A DNA stretch of 64,000 bases. Source: Theileria orientalis strain Shintoku. Its lineage: Eukaryota; Apicomplexa; Aconoidasida; Piroplasmida; Theileriidae. Location: contig NC_025260.1 in the NCBI RefSeq assembly GCF_000740895.1, forward strand, positions 806,001-870,000, given 5' to 3'. The position numbers and the translations under genes are program-made. The notes beneath the pieces are model-generated. The model did not search any database. It worked only from the letters and a program-made list of their open reading frames with translations, and was not told where the DNA came from. Below are positions 33,804-45,689 of the stretch, one piece after another (position 1 is the stretch's first letter; each line of letters begins with the position of its first letter).

Positions 33804-35068
33804 ATGTATATTAGATTAACCTATGTGTTATTTAGTGTGTTTACAGTCTGTTTCAGTGAGTCGGCGACTTCGCTGAGATTCCACAACCCTTTGAGAAATT
33901 TTAACCACAAACTTGATTTACATGGAAATCGTTTGAATAAAAAATACAAATTAATCCATAATTTTGGAAAATATAGAAAAAATATCGCATTTTTAAGCAA
34001 CCATTGCAACACACATAAATCGTACACTCTCCCTAGCTTTAGATGGCCTTTGTTAGTTTCGAAAATATCAATGGAGATAAGGCCAGGAGTCGGAGGAAAG
34101 GAAGCGCTAATATGGGCCAACGACCTCGCCAAGGTTTTTATTTTAATTAACATGTTGTATAGACTTACAAGAAGTACTCCCTTAAAAAGGACTGCACAGT
34201 GGATGAACAAAAGGTTAAAAAATAGACACTTGCACACATGTGTAATGTATTTGAACTAACGGCTAAGTAGATTGGAAGCACTATCATCTTACACATTTCC
34301 GGAGATGATTCGGAATTTGAGTTAAATGGGTAGGCACAGTAGCGCTCATATAATTGAGTAGAAACCAGGGGCTTGAGGACAGATTTTTCAAGGAAGGAGG
34401 AGTGCATCAAGTCAAGAGGGTTCCGACCACGGAAAGATCGGTACGAGTCTGAGAAAAGTAAACATCTGATCAGGGGAGGATGCACTCATCGACGGCCACA
34501 GTTGCAATACTGCCGTCGCAGATGGCAAAAAGTAAAGACCACAACCTCCTGGAGAGGCTAATTGAGGAGGTTGAGCTTAACCCGGGGGACATTGAGTGGA
34601 AAACATGCCGTTCGAGTGGCCCGGGAGGGCAGAACGTGAACAAGGTAACTGGATGCTAGCTACTAGAAATGGTTCAGGTGGAAACGTCGGTTTCCTTGTA
34701 CCACAAACCAACAGGAATAAGAATAGAATGTAGTGAAGAAAGGTAGGTGCCGTATGCCAAGTTGATGTGTGCAGATCGCAGAGTAAAAACAAAGAGCTGG
34801 CGGAAAGGAAGCTGAGGCTTCAGATTGCGAAGTCGAGGATGGAGGAAATGACCAACGAGGCTAATTCGAGAAGAAGATCTCAGGTATTTTGAAAATAAGG
34901 TGGAATTGCGCATTTTAACAGATTGAAACGCCGAAAAGGTCCGACAGGATTAAAACGTATTACTACAACAACAATGTTGTGATCGATCACAGATGCGGAT
35001 GCAAATTTAGTTTAGACTACTTCATTAAGTCTAAACTGGACGATATGGACTGTGCACACTTTTACTAA
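33804..35068 (+). CDS. Organellar peptide chain release factor 1
   Basis: Eight exons (33804-34133, 34163-34213, 34271-34329, 34362-34440, 34474-34644, 34678-34742, 34775-34883, 34922-35068) give 336 residues, all phases consistent. It releases finished chains at UAA/UAG in an organelle. Visible features: [10 protein letters not shown] (near 92), codon-reading PxT motif as [19 protein letters not shown], catalytic GGQ at 224-226 within GPGGQNVNK, then SKNK and the C-terminal [16 protein letters not shown]. The N-terminus has a hydrophobic signal-like stretch, then a Lys/Asn-rich transit-like region, so apicoplast import is possible; mitochondrion is the alternative, since apicomplexan RF1 has been reported there. 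The long helical domain 1 of bacterial RF1 appears missing. Confidence 0.9.
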
Positions 35069-35234
35069 ATGGGTTGAAGCACTAATATTCTGTTTAAGTA
35101 CAACATGTGTAAATGTTACCCCTATATTTGTGTAGATCTTTAGCGTGAGATTTTATTTTTCTGTAAAATATAAGGGCCTTATTGTAACTTTCGGCTGATA
35201 ATTATGTTTTTATCTTAGGAAGCTGAACTTGTAG

Positions 35235-36520
35235 ATGGAAAGATCGAGGCGTTCTTCCACCAGGGATCAAAACGACGAGTTTGATCTACAAGACCTGGAA
35301 ACCTCACTCGAGGACTATAGAAACTCTCTTGTTGTCCACAATATGGCAGTGATGGCGGATACTGGCGTGACTCTGGACCTGGCGCAGTCCCTAAACGAGT
35401 TTGGAAACTCCATCTACGAAAAAAAGGAGTTCAATTGCATCAGGCTGGACGTTAGAATAAAGAAGGAGCTGGATTCTTCGTGCCGAATGCTCGATTCCAG
35501 GGAGTTTGAGCAGATATCTACCGTTAAAGTCCTTGAGGCGACCAAGGCGTTCGTCACGCCCTCAGTTATGAGCGGGTTGCACAAACATGGAATGGAGCGA
35601 TGCAAAGCGCACGGGGATCTGGACCCAGCAAACCTTGGTACGCCAATTTCCGGATCATGATTGTTTAGTGCACACTTCCGTCAAGGTTTCCGTCTTCTCA
35701 AACGGGAAGCTGTCAGTCACCGGAGCCAGGAGCCTGCTGTCTGCAACCGTGGCACTTGAAAAGGTGTGCCGCGCAGTGAGGCGGAGGATCAACAAGAAGG
35801 CGCGGCTGTGCCACATAACGTGCACGAACATCCTCGTGGTCTACGGGTACCCGAACCAAATCGTCCTGCCACTGTTTCACAGGCTGTACAAGGGCTCCAG
35901 CTATGACCCGATCAGATTTTCAGGAGTGCGGGTAAGAGTGCCAATCAACTCAGTGCCGATCGTCTACAACATATACAAGGTGCTGTACGTCACCGGCTTT
36001 AGCACCAAGTACGCCCACATGATTAGGGAGGAAGGTGAAGCAGAGCCGTCGGACGAGCCTGAAGAGTCCGAAGATGAGTCAACGACTCCGACGTTCATCC
36101 CTAACGCTGTGGTCGCGCCACCTGTGAAAAGGTACAAACCGGGCAAAATTGGCATTCAGAGGTTCGTGGACTCAACGATGTCGGACAACAGAAAGGTTGG
36201 TTTAAGAATTTTTTTAACGATCAACCCCCGTTTAGGTTCATAACGCGGCCCCCGTGGCTGTGAAGAGGAAGAAGACTCGGTTGCCAAAAAACGTGTCAAT
36301 ATGGTCAAACACGAACCTGTTGGACAGTCAAGTCAATGAGGAGGGGGAGACGCTGCCAAGGTTTGACCCCTTTGGCAAGAGTCCCAAGGAGGAAGTCGTG
36401 ACTGTCAACGTGTTCAGCTCCGGAAACATGACCTTCACCGGAGCCAGGTCAATTTCAAGTGTACAAATGGCTCTTTCGCACATATACCCGTTCCTCAATA
36501 TGGCCACTAGAAAAACTTGA
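35235..36520 (+). CDS. TBP-related factor with large insertions
   Basis: Three exons (35235-35637, 35669-36195, 36236-36520) give 404 residues. The saddle fold of TATA-binding protein is recognisable as two pseudo-repeats. Repeat 1 is split into residues about 31-77 and 137-175 (VSVFSNGKLSVTGARS, where TBP has a segment like FSSGKMVCTGAKS). Repeat 2 is split into about 186-225 (NILVVYGYP, SSYDPIRFSGVRVRV) and 363-397 (VNVFSSGNMTFTGARS, HIYPFL). Insertions of about 60 and 138 residues break each repeat at the same strand junction; the second is acidic then basic. TBP-type proteins nucleate transcription initiation. Whether this one binds DNA is unknown, and it is probably not the general TBP of this organism. 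Confidence 0.7.
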
Positions 36521-36756
36521 TTTAAACGTCATGTATACACCTATATTGTGTAAAAAACTGTAAACTTTAATTTTTCAAGCTTATAATGCATAAATCAGAA
36601 GAATGTTTGGTTTTAAGTCAGATTTTATAATATGTGTGAGTTGGTTGATCACTAAATGCCCATGTGTTTACAGTGCTAACCCAATAACGTGTATACTTTA
36701 AAACATTTGGATTCCTGTGTAATTTTAATTTATTTTACAATCTTTAGTAAAACATA

Positions 36757-37380
36757 ATGTCTGCAGCTGAAACTCAGAATTCTGTTGAGCGGATTCCACT
36801 GTGTAGTACGAACACTGGCCCCTTCGATAACCCGGAGGACTGGAACACGCGGCTGAACGAGGAGTTTGCAGCTCTGATTAGCTATGTTGAGGAGAATAAG
36901 CAGAACAACACCGAGTGGTTCACTCTGGACTGTAACGATGATGGGACCAGGTATGTGCCTTGACTAACGCTGTCATTCAGTTGGTTCGGCGAGTGCTGGA
37001 CCGTACATAACATGAAGACCTATAAATTTGAACTGGAACTGGAGGTGCGCTAGTTTATGCTACACACATGCTGTTGCATCGTCGGCGATGCAGCCAGTTG
37101 TTAATAAAGGTGTTTAGATTCCCGCTGGATACCCGAACGCTCCCTTCGACATCATCATCAGGTCTCTCGAGGGGAAGACAGCCAAGATGTACCGGGGAGG
37201 GAGAATTTGCCTGGACGCTCACTTCCTGCCGCTTTGGCAGAAAAACGTTCCCAAGTATGGTATCGCACACGGCCTGGCTCTGGGAGTACGTTTTAGTCCA
37301 CCACTTATTTTCCTTAGCTCGCTCCCTGGCTCGCCGCTGAGATTCCTCATCTCATCAGCATTGGGGTTCTGGAATCGTAG
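36757..37380 (+). CDS. UFC1: UFM1-conjugating enzyme UFC1
   Basis: Four exons (36757-36950, 36981-37044, 37118-37285, 37318-37380) give 162 residues, close to human UFC1 (167). It is the E2-like enzyme that accepts UFM1 from UBA5 on a cysteine and passes it to targets through UFL1, mainly at the ER and on ribosomes. Matching segments: WFGECWTVH, the run [17 protein letters not shown] with active cysteine C117, [14 protein letters not shown], and the C-terminal [12 protein letters not shown]. Nothing essential is missing. Confidence 0.95.
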
Positions 37381-37567
37381 ATTTCCTTTGGTAAAGCATT
37401 TTTCACACACACTGGCCATGTTATTAATCATGGTATGTACTATTGCCCACAACCCCCTGAGTGGAATAATATAAACTATTGATAACATGAACATCGATTA
37501 GTTGATATCCGGATTGATTTTGATAAAGTTTTATGTCTGCGCGTGTAGGTGTATATAACTTTGCAAA

Positions 37568-39492
37568 TTATATTTCTGCTTGTATGTTTTTGAACTTGGT
37601 CCTCGTGTTCAAAAACGTCTCCAGAAGCTGGCTGTTCTCGAGGCTTCCCACCGTGTCCAGGTTGAAGTACTCGTCGAGCTCGTAGAGCAGCTTCGTGTAC
37701 GTGTTCACCATCGACTGCAGGTCCGGGTCCTTCAGGTCAAACAGCTCTGTCAGGATCGAGTATATGGGCGTGTAGCTCTCCTGCGTGGGCTCCCGGTCGT
37801 CCTCGCCCAGCTTCGTAACGTGGACGAAGCACAGCGAGTTCACCTGCGCCACGTTCTTGGCCTCGATCAGGCGCTGGTTCTGCAGCGTCAGGCACGAGTA
37901 GAAGTCGTTAAGCAGCTCGAGGTCCCGTATCTGGTTCAGTTTCTTCACCTGTATGCCCTGCGCGAGCGTGATCCAGAAGAGCCAGTGGTAGAACTTGTAG
38001 TTTGTGAGCTGTATCATGAGCTTGATCAGGTCGTTCAGGGGCGAGTTTTTGAGGTCGTTCACTATGTACGGCACGAACAGCCTCAGCAGATGCTCGTTCA
38101 GGTGGCCCGATGCGTGCAGAGACGCCAGGCAGTCGCTGACCTCGGCGATGCTCACCGTGTCGAGCACCTTGGTGAACATCTTCAGTATCACGTCCACGAA
38201 CTGCTCGTCGCCGAGCGCCGGGGAGTCCTCGCCGGCCACGTACATGTGTATCGTCAGCGAGTGCAGTGATATTGCCAGCTTGTTCACGAGGTCTGGCATT
38301 TTTACGATTTGCCTGTCCGGGTACAGCTTGCCGTTCCTCTCGAATATGGTCGCCAGCCTCACCACCGTCGCCAGCTTCAGGAACTTCTGACTCTTCAGCT
38401 TCGACAGCGACTCGCACAGGTCCTCGAAGTGCTTCAGGATCTCCGTGTAGTTCTGCTCCATGATCAGGCTCTGGACGTGCGCGCACGACTTGGTCAGGTA
38501 CTCAGTGTACTTCCTCAGCGGCTCGAAGCCCGTGTATATCATTTTAAAGTACGGGTAGTAGCAGTTGTACACGTTCTGCAGGGTCGTGCTGTAGGAGTTA
38601 ACTTCGGAGCTCAGCCTGTTGCTCTGCAGGCTGTGGAATCTAGAGGGCGGCTCTCCCGGACTCGGCACGTTCTCCGAGAAGAAGATAAGCTTTGATATTA
38701 TACTCGAGAGGAGCGGGTAGTCCGTTAGCGCGTACTGCGGGTACCTCTTACTCAGTTTTCTGAAGAGCTCTATCATGAAGTACATCTGCTCTATTGACAT
38801 GTCTGACACGTTACACAGCAGGTGCCTGTTATATATGGCAAGTGCCGTGTTAAAATCCGTGTAGTTCACCTTGAACCAGGTGCTATATGAGTCCACATAC
38901 ATTGCGTATGGGCACAGCAACAACAACAATTCGTCTATCTTAAAGCTTCCCGCGTGCTAAATTCATTTTATTAAAAACTGTATTTGTGGATGTAAACAAT
39001 TTACTTGTCTATAACGACTGTATTATTATATACAGTTCAATGGTTGCTGTGTAACTTATAAAGCTTCCTATCATGATACGATTTGCTGGTAGCAGTGTAT
39101 ATTATGCAGCTAACATTGTTAAATAAATAGCTACTAATAAACAATTTATGACCTCTATTGCTCAAATATGTAATTTTCAAGAGACTGGTCTGTTATGGAT
39201 TCAAATTCTAACTTACACTTAGCAGATTGTTAGTTTGTGACTGCAGTACGTTGAAGCTTGTCTTATTGTACATCACGTCCAGGGACGTGCTGCATAAGTT
39301 CTGCACGCCTTCGCCCTCAGAGGCCTGCCTGTACAGCTGCTTTGAGTGGTTATACTTTACAAACTGGTTTGGTATGTTACAAATGGCGAAACTTAAGTTT
39401 TTGGTGCTACTGTGTATCCTCGAGGGTGTGTCGGCCCTTTTCATGAACTTAAGGTTCTGCGCGAGTCTTACTACTATTTTGGACTTAATCAT
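37568..39492 (-). CDS. Helical-repeat protein, probably mitochondrial
   Basis: Exon 1 is 39492-39217 and exon 2 is 38956-37568 (AGT|GTAAGT to TTTAG|CAC, phase 0), giving 554 residues. The N-terminal 45 residues are basic and Ser/Lys/Arg-rich without acids, like a mitochondrial presequence. The rest is almost all alpha-helix with Leu-rich pairs, for example EILKHFEDLCESLSKL, resembling the RAP/FASTK-like organellar RNA-binding proteins abundant in apicomplexans. No C-terminal RAP motif is seen, so the family is not assigned. The ATG is 14 nt downstream of the neighbouring gene's stop on the same strand. Confidence 0.55.
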
Positions 39493-39506
39493 CGTATATT
39501 TTACAT

Positions 39507-39974
39507 TTACTTGTGCTTTTTTGACTGTACTATTCTATCTACGTCGAATGTGTATGCGCTGCTGCCTCGTGGGTACGGTACCATTCTCTTTATACTCACG
39601 TATTCTATTCCTTTGTACTTTTGCACGAACTTGTAGTTTCCTAGTTTATTTGGGTCATTTTGGTTTCCTGCAACATTTTTTGGATACGGAGCGAGTGTGC
39701 AGTTAACATTGGGTGGGTAAGGCTGTACCAATGCAAATTTCCCCGAAGCGGTGGCCGCTACTCTGTATTCTCTGGGCCGCGTCTTTCTGTTCGGCAGTCT
39801 TCGTAGATTCGCCAGAATCGTTCCCGGCACTGCTGGCCTGTACAGCGAGGAATCACAGTCGTTGATTAAAAAATGTGTACTTTTTACGTTCTTTTTCTTC
39901 GCCCAGTGTCTTAGCCACCGCACTTGAGTGACGATGAAATTTGAGCAATTTTGCTGTGCATATCTCGCTAACAT
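39507..39974 (-). CDS. Small basic protein, probably organellar
   Basis: 155 residues from the ATG at 39974; upstream in-frame sequence has no other ATG. It is strongly basic, with Arg/Lys clusters (RWLRHWAKKKN, RRLPNRKTRPR) and a Pro/Tyr/Asn-rich C-terminal half ending SKKHK. That composition is typical of mitochondrial ribosomal or RNA-binding proteins. No domain is recognised. It could be joined by splicing to the helical-repeat gene just downstream, but its C-terminus looks natural. Confidence 0.5.
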   Translation of the reverse strand: MLARYAQQNCSNFIVTQVRWLRHWAKKKNVKSTHFLINDCDSSLYRPAVPGTILANLRRLPNRKTRPREYRVAATASGKFALVQPYPPNVNCTLAPYPKNVAGNQNDPNKLGNYKFVQKYKGIEYVSIKRMVPYPRGSSAYTFDVDRIVQSKKHK

Positions 39975-40385
39975 ACTATTATTCCTTTTTTGTGATTCTC
40001 CCTTTTCGGCCACACATTTCGAATTCGCAGGTTGTGTATGCAACACCCCTCTCACCGTGTATTTGTGTATTCATCTCTCATTTTTCTGTTTCACTTTGTG
40101 CGCTGAGCCTTTTTTGTTGAAATTACTCAGTTTTAAACTTGGAATCATGACTACACATGGTCACTTATTTACACCCATTCATATACCCTAATGTTAGCAA
40201 ACGTTATCTGTTTCTGCAATTCCATGCTTCAACCCCTAACTAACAGTCTGTTTGAACGTCTCGGCTCAATTTTAACTAGGCGATATCTACGGATACTCTA
40301 ACTAGAATCGACGCGGTCGCACACTAAGTGCTGTGGATTGCTAGGTACGCGTGTATAATAATCGCAAGTGTTACTCTTGTCGCGG
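39975..40385. other. Intergenic, upstream of the small basic gene
   Basis: Spacer of about 410 bp between two minus-strand genes. Open frames here lack coding character. I see no RNA gene or repeat. Confidence 0.5.
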
Positions 40386-43300
40386 CTACAGCTCCACGTC
40401 GTCGTCCCACTGGAGCGAGGAGATGAACTTCCTCCGCTGCGGCTTGTCTGTGAACTTGCAGAAGTCGAACGGGTCGTTGATGAAGGGGTTCTCGGGCTCC
40501 GGGTGCTTCATCTTGAGCAGGTGCACGTCGGCCTGCAGCCCCAGCTTCGGCATGAGCGCGCCGGAGGCGTGGTTGCTCTTCTGCATCTTGTTGAAGGCGG
40601 TCAGCTTCTTGATGTCGTCGTCGCGCTTCCTCTTGTAGTAGTTCGACAGGTCGCTCAGGATCGAGTTGTTGTTGAAGAGGCGCGAGTAGTTGGAGGAGAG
40701 GCTCGAGGGGCACTTTTGGAAGGCGTGGCCGGCCGGCGCCCTCGCAGCGCCCGCGAAGCCGTGCTTGCCGCCCGCGTATGCGCCCCCGTACCCCTGGAGG
40801 CTCGGGCCCAGGAGCGCCGGCCCGCCGTGCGGGCACATGCTCAGGAGCCCTGTGGTCCCGGGGCAGCTGAGTCCTCTCGGGCAGGTCGCGTTGAAGGGGC
40901 ACATGCTCGCGTGGAGTGCCTCCTTCTCCTTCCTCAGGGTGTTCGAGTAGCATATTGAGGGTCGCGGGTTGTGCATGTTCGAGGAGATCATGAGGTCCAC
41001 CTGCGACTTCTGTTCGTTGAAGATGTACGAGGACCAGCCCGTCAGCAGTGCTCCCTCCGTCGTCGAGCTGCACTCCTCCGAGAGCTGGTAGAGTTTGTAC
41101 ACCAGGTTCGGGTCTATTGGCGTCTCCTTGCCCTTCTTGATTGTGTTCATCACTCCTGCCAGCTGCAGGATGAAGTCCGAGTTCGGCTTGTTTGCGCTTG
41201 TGTTTGGCGACATTGTGAGCAGCGAGAATTCGTCGTCGACTGTGTATGAGGCTGTGAACTCCTTCGTCACTCTCCACCTCGAGTTTGCGAGCGTCTGCAC
41301 TCTCTTTACCCACTCCTCTGCTCTCTCCAGGTCCATGAGCACTGGTGCGACGTCGTACTCTGCGTCCGTCGAGAAGATTGCTGAGAAGAGGTTGGTTTCT
41401 TGTGTCTTGTCCATGCTCTCCGTCTGGTCCAGGTTCGTCAGGACTGCGTCCTCCCGGTTGCTGTTCAGCGACCTGCTCAGCTCCTCCATTTCCTTCCTCA
41501 GCGTACTCTCCTCGCTAAGCTCCTCCTGTCTGTCCGATTCTGCGTTTTCAGCGCCATCGTTAACAGGGTCCGCCTGCTTCCTCCTTTCCATACCTTCGTT
41601 CCCTGTGTCAGAGTACATTGCCCTTTCAACGCTGTCGCTTCCAGTGCCTACGGCGTCTCTGGTGTTAGTGACGGCTTTGGTATATGTTTTGGCGCTTGTG
41701 CCGCTTCCAGCGCCGGCGCTGTGGTCCGTACCGTTTATGCCCGTGTAGCTGGTGCTGTTGCCGCCGCTGATCCTGCTGTTAGCGCTGCTCGTCTTGCTGC
41801 TGACGTTCGTCTTACTGCTACTGTTCGTCTCTGTTGTGCCGTTTGAGCTGACGCTCGTGCCGCTTATGGCACTGAAGCTTCTGCTTCCTCCGAAGCTCGT
41901 GCTTCCTCCGCTCGTGTCGTATCCGACGTTGAGGCCTCGGTCTGTGCTCCACTTGTGCTCCTCGCTCAGCTTCGAGGTCACTTCGCCCTCGGGGCTCGTC
42001 TCCTTGTACTGGTCTCTTCCCTCCTTCGGTCCCTTCTTAGAGGTATCCGGTTCCAGCTGCGGCAAATTCTCCATGCTCGGGTTACTTGCTCCCTGCTCTC
42101 TTGCCTTCTTCGCCAATTTTTTCGCCAGCATCTGCGTGTACTTGTTGCTCAGTATTTTAACCATTCCCGTTTTGCTGAGTACCAGGCCTGTGCAGTTTTC
42201 GCACTCCGTGGGCTTCGGCACCTTTATGTTGTTCGGGATCGAGGGTTCCTTGTCGCTGTCCGGGTCGTAGAGGTCCAGCGTGATCCAGAGGCTGATAACT
42301 GGCAGGCAGCCGTACAGTCTCCTCGTGAGTGAGAATGGGCACCTCACCAGGTCTGCGCACACTTCCGAGACCACGTCGTTCGACGTCAGGTCTCTGATTG
42401 CTGCCTTCTGGCTCCTCGTGTACGAGGGTGCCTCGTGTCCTTGCGCCTCCTGCTTGTTGCGCAGCGTCCAGAGTCCTGCGCATAGCGCCAGGTAGTTGAG
42501 TTCCGGGTGCAGGAATGGGATTAGTCTAAACAGGTCCTGCAGCGTGTCCACTGTTCTGTTGAACGGGAACATCACCAGGCAGTGTGCTGGCTTAAACAGC
42601 CACGCGTAGCCTGCCTTGTTCGAGTCCTTCGTCGCCAGCGTGTCTCCCAGGAACGATATGTCCCTCGGGATCACCCAGACGCTGTTTGGGAACTGTGCGT
42701 TTCCTGTCGGTCCGTCAAAGTGCGCGTGTATGTCGTAGTTAAGCTTAAATCCTCTCAGGTCTGCCACTGTGAGCACGTGCTCCTTCTTGTCCTGCAGGTT
42801 GTGCACCAGTATTCTTTCCGGCACTCCTGCGCATCTTCCCTCGAACACTCTCAGCGTGTGTCCGCTGCACGAGCACATTCTCATGTCCGTTTCGTATGAC
42901 TTCTTTATCCCCGCTTCTATGTCCGAGGCTTCTTTGTCTTCCACGATTTCCTCTGGTACCTTTTCCTCTCCTCCGTCCACTTCTATCGGTGCCTGTTCGT
43001 TGCGATTACTACTCTGATGCCTCGTCCCTCCTTCACCAGCCTTACTTTCCGGCGCTCTTTTCGTGCTTTCGTGCTGGAAGTTCGTTTCGTCTGACGGCAG
43101 CTTCACTGGTGCGATTGGCGTGTTTTCTTTCGAGAAGAACATGTTCAGTACCACTACGTCCACTGACTCTTCTGGGTCCGGCAGGTTCAGCAGTGACAGG
43201 CACGAGCCCACGTACAGGTCTCTCGTCACGTCCAACTCTCTCGGCATCAGTCTCCAATGTCCCTTTTCCAGCTTTACGATTGGCACGTTTGGCGGCACGA

Positions 43301-45689
43301 AGTTCCTCATGATGTACATTCTCTCCTTCGACTCTCCTGGCACCTTGATCATCAGCTGTCCTGCTGCTATTGACACCACAATTCCTCCCTTCCATGCCAT
43401 GCAGCTCGAGTGTTTCTGTGGCGCCACTTGCACGAACGTTCCTTCTGATATGTTTTGCGGCAGCTTCGTTGTGTTTGGCCATGTTTTGCAGTTTCCGCTG
43501 TCGAACTTTTCAAACTGTACGTGTACATTCCTCTTGTCTGACTTTTCAAACGGTATGCTGATTGTCTCTGAGCTGACTACCAGTGACCTATCTATTGATC
43601 CGCACACGAAGCGTGGGAAGTGCGGCTCTCCTCCTGTCTTATACATTCCTGACAGCGTGTCAATTACTGTCAATCTGTTCCTATTCTGTCTCAATCCTGA
43701 TGAATACTGCTTCGACTTCAGCATGTTTGACGATGTGGTTGCTTCATTTTTTTCTCTATTCGTTTTATTCAATATTTGTGTAAATACGTTCATCGTCTCC
43801 TCGCTTGACAGTTTATTTCCCTCAATTCCTAATAAATTCATTAATTTTTATTTGGCTTTTTCATGCCCAATGGCTGGACCATCGGTGTGCTTTTACTCAT
43901 CTCCTCAGGTATGAGGTGGTGTGTACATATAACTAGACATGGCTTTATAAGAGTAGGTGTATCTTAAATGGCTGTGTATAAATTTAACTAGATGCGTAAT
44001 TGTGTAACTATGAGTGTAAGGATAACTAGACATAAATGTATAGTACCATAGTGTAACTAAACCTAACAGTGTAACACCATGACTAGACATAAATGTGTAC
44101 TAACACCATAACCATACGTAGATGTGCACTAACACCATAACCATACGTAGATGTGTACTAACACCATAACCATACGTAGATGTGTACTAACACCATAACC
44201 ATACGTAGATGTGTACTAACACCACTTAACAAACTAGACCCGTATTGGTATGACTAACTAAATAGTTCGGCCCTCTAACTGCACATTGCTCTTCGTTCTT
44301 ACCTGCTGATGCGTTTAGCGTTTTCTCTATTTGGCCTCTTGAGTTTGCTAGTGCGTTCCTTATTACGGACATTTCCGGGTGGCTGTATAGTGTGTCCAGT
44401 AGTGTGATGTGCCTTTTCAGGAAGCTCAGGTTGATGAATGCCAGTAACTTTCCGAATGGCGTCAGGCTCCCGTAGAAGTTTTTTTGCTGCAGCAGCTGTA
44501 GCAGGAATTTTTCCAGCGTCCTCAGCGTCGCCGTGTCCGAGGTCGTGTACAGGCTCTCGTGTATCGTCGCCAGGTTCATCAGCTTAACGTCCAGGTCCGT
44601 CTGCGCCTGGTTAAAGTAGCTCGAGAGCATGTATCCGTCGCAGTCCTCTTCAAAGTTATTTTCAAACAGCTCCTCTATGTTTTCCTTCGTCCCCATGAGG
44701 TTGTCTTCCGTTGGTTCGTTTGGTATCCACTCAAACTTATCCATCTGCATCCCCGGGTCTTCTGAATCTTCACCTTGTTCTTTAAAACTCGTTTTTGCTG
44801 CGTTACTGTTACTGTTACTGTTTGCCACGAACATTTTCTTCAGGAGTGAGAGCGACTCTTCTGAGTTTTCGAACACTCTGCTGTAGTATTGCGTTGTATT
44901 ATTCGGATCAGCTTCGTCTGATCCTTCTATATTTTGTTTACTTTCTTCATATTCTTCGTGTGTTGTCATGTTTCTCTCTTCTAAGCCTTCTCTTATAAGT
45001 GTGGTTGTGTTTTCGGCTATTTCTCTCGGGTATCTTTCTTCTGAGCTTTGTGTGAGGTATGTGTGCATCATCGGCATTGTTGCTCTCGTCGAATTTGTCA
45101 TTTCCGTGTGGTTAATCCCTGGGTAACTTCTTCCCATTCCTGTCGGCATTGTTTGAATTTGCTTTGCTAGCAGTGTGCACTGGCTATAGTTTCCCGTTGT
45201 GAGGTGGTTTTTGTATGGTGGGGTAAGCCCGTCTACTGATTCAAATTCTGGTGTGAATCTGTTCGATTTCCTTGTTCTCAGCATTCTTCCGTTTCTATTG
45301 TTCGTCAAATTACTTGTCAGCGCTGGGGTTTTAATATTGTTCAGCGATATCGTGTTCCCTCCCGTTGTAACGTATTCACCTTGTAGGTCCTTAAAACTTC
45401 TTTGCCCATCTCCCAAGTGTTGGTTTGTTTGCATTTTAGATGTTACGAACCTACTCAGTACGTCATTTTTAACTGTATCTTCTATTGTTCTGTTCGTTTG
45501 ATCTTGGATGCTACCGACTGTGTTTCTATTCATTCCCAGCTTCAACAGGCTAGCGCTGCTTTCAAAGTTTTTCATCATTAGTGAGCTACGTCCCACGCTC
45601 TTGCCACTTAGTTCCGAATTTTCTCTACCTGGCTGGTTTCTAGTGTCTTCTTGGCTGTTTGACGGAGAGCCATTATTGTCCTTATTCAT
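40386..45689 (-). CDS. Large unknown protein with low-complexity regions
   Basis: Exon 1 is 45689-44303 and exon 2 is 43828-40386, joined in phase 1 (GCAG|GTAAGA to TTAG|GAATTG), giving 1609 residues. N-terminal 300 residues: Asn/Ser/Thr/Glu-rich. Residues about 370-460: helical, Leu-rich. Middle: several compact blocks (TFVQVAPQKHSSCMAWKGG; FVPPNVPIVKLEKGHW) that look like small beta-barrels, and a Cys pair (PTECENC). Then a long Ser/Thr/Gly repeat-like tract, a helical domain, and a C-terminal basic region (KRKRDDDIKKL) after Cys-containing motifs (MCPFNATCPRGLSC). No signal peptide or membrane segment, so nuclear or cytosolic. I recognise no family; a chromatin or transcription role is only suggested by composition. 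Confidence 0.55.
44105..44220. repeat. 29-bp tandem repeat inside an intron
   Basis: Four copies of a 29-bp unit (starts 44105, 44134, 44163, 44192) with more diverged copies to about 43960, in the 474-nt intron 43829-44302 of the large unknown gene. This intron is much longer than most in the window, so repeat growth may explain its length. Confidence 0.9.

Noticed and set aside
33804..34133. Release factor 2 (UGA-reading)
   Set aside because: The codon-recognition tripeptide is PTT, the RF1-type PxT, not the RF2 SPF.
40368..43312. Several long plus-strand open frames opposite the large unknown gene
   Set aside because: They are antisense shadows of GC-rich coding sequence, rich in Leu/Val/Arg with no ATG-supported structure.
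44105..44220. 29-bp repeats resembling CRISPR repeats
   Set aside because: There are no spacers between units; it is a simple intronic minisatellite in a eukaryote.
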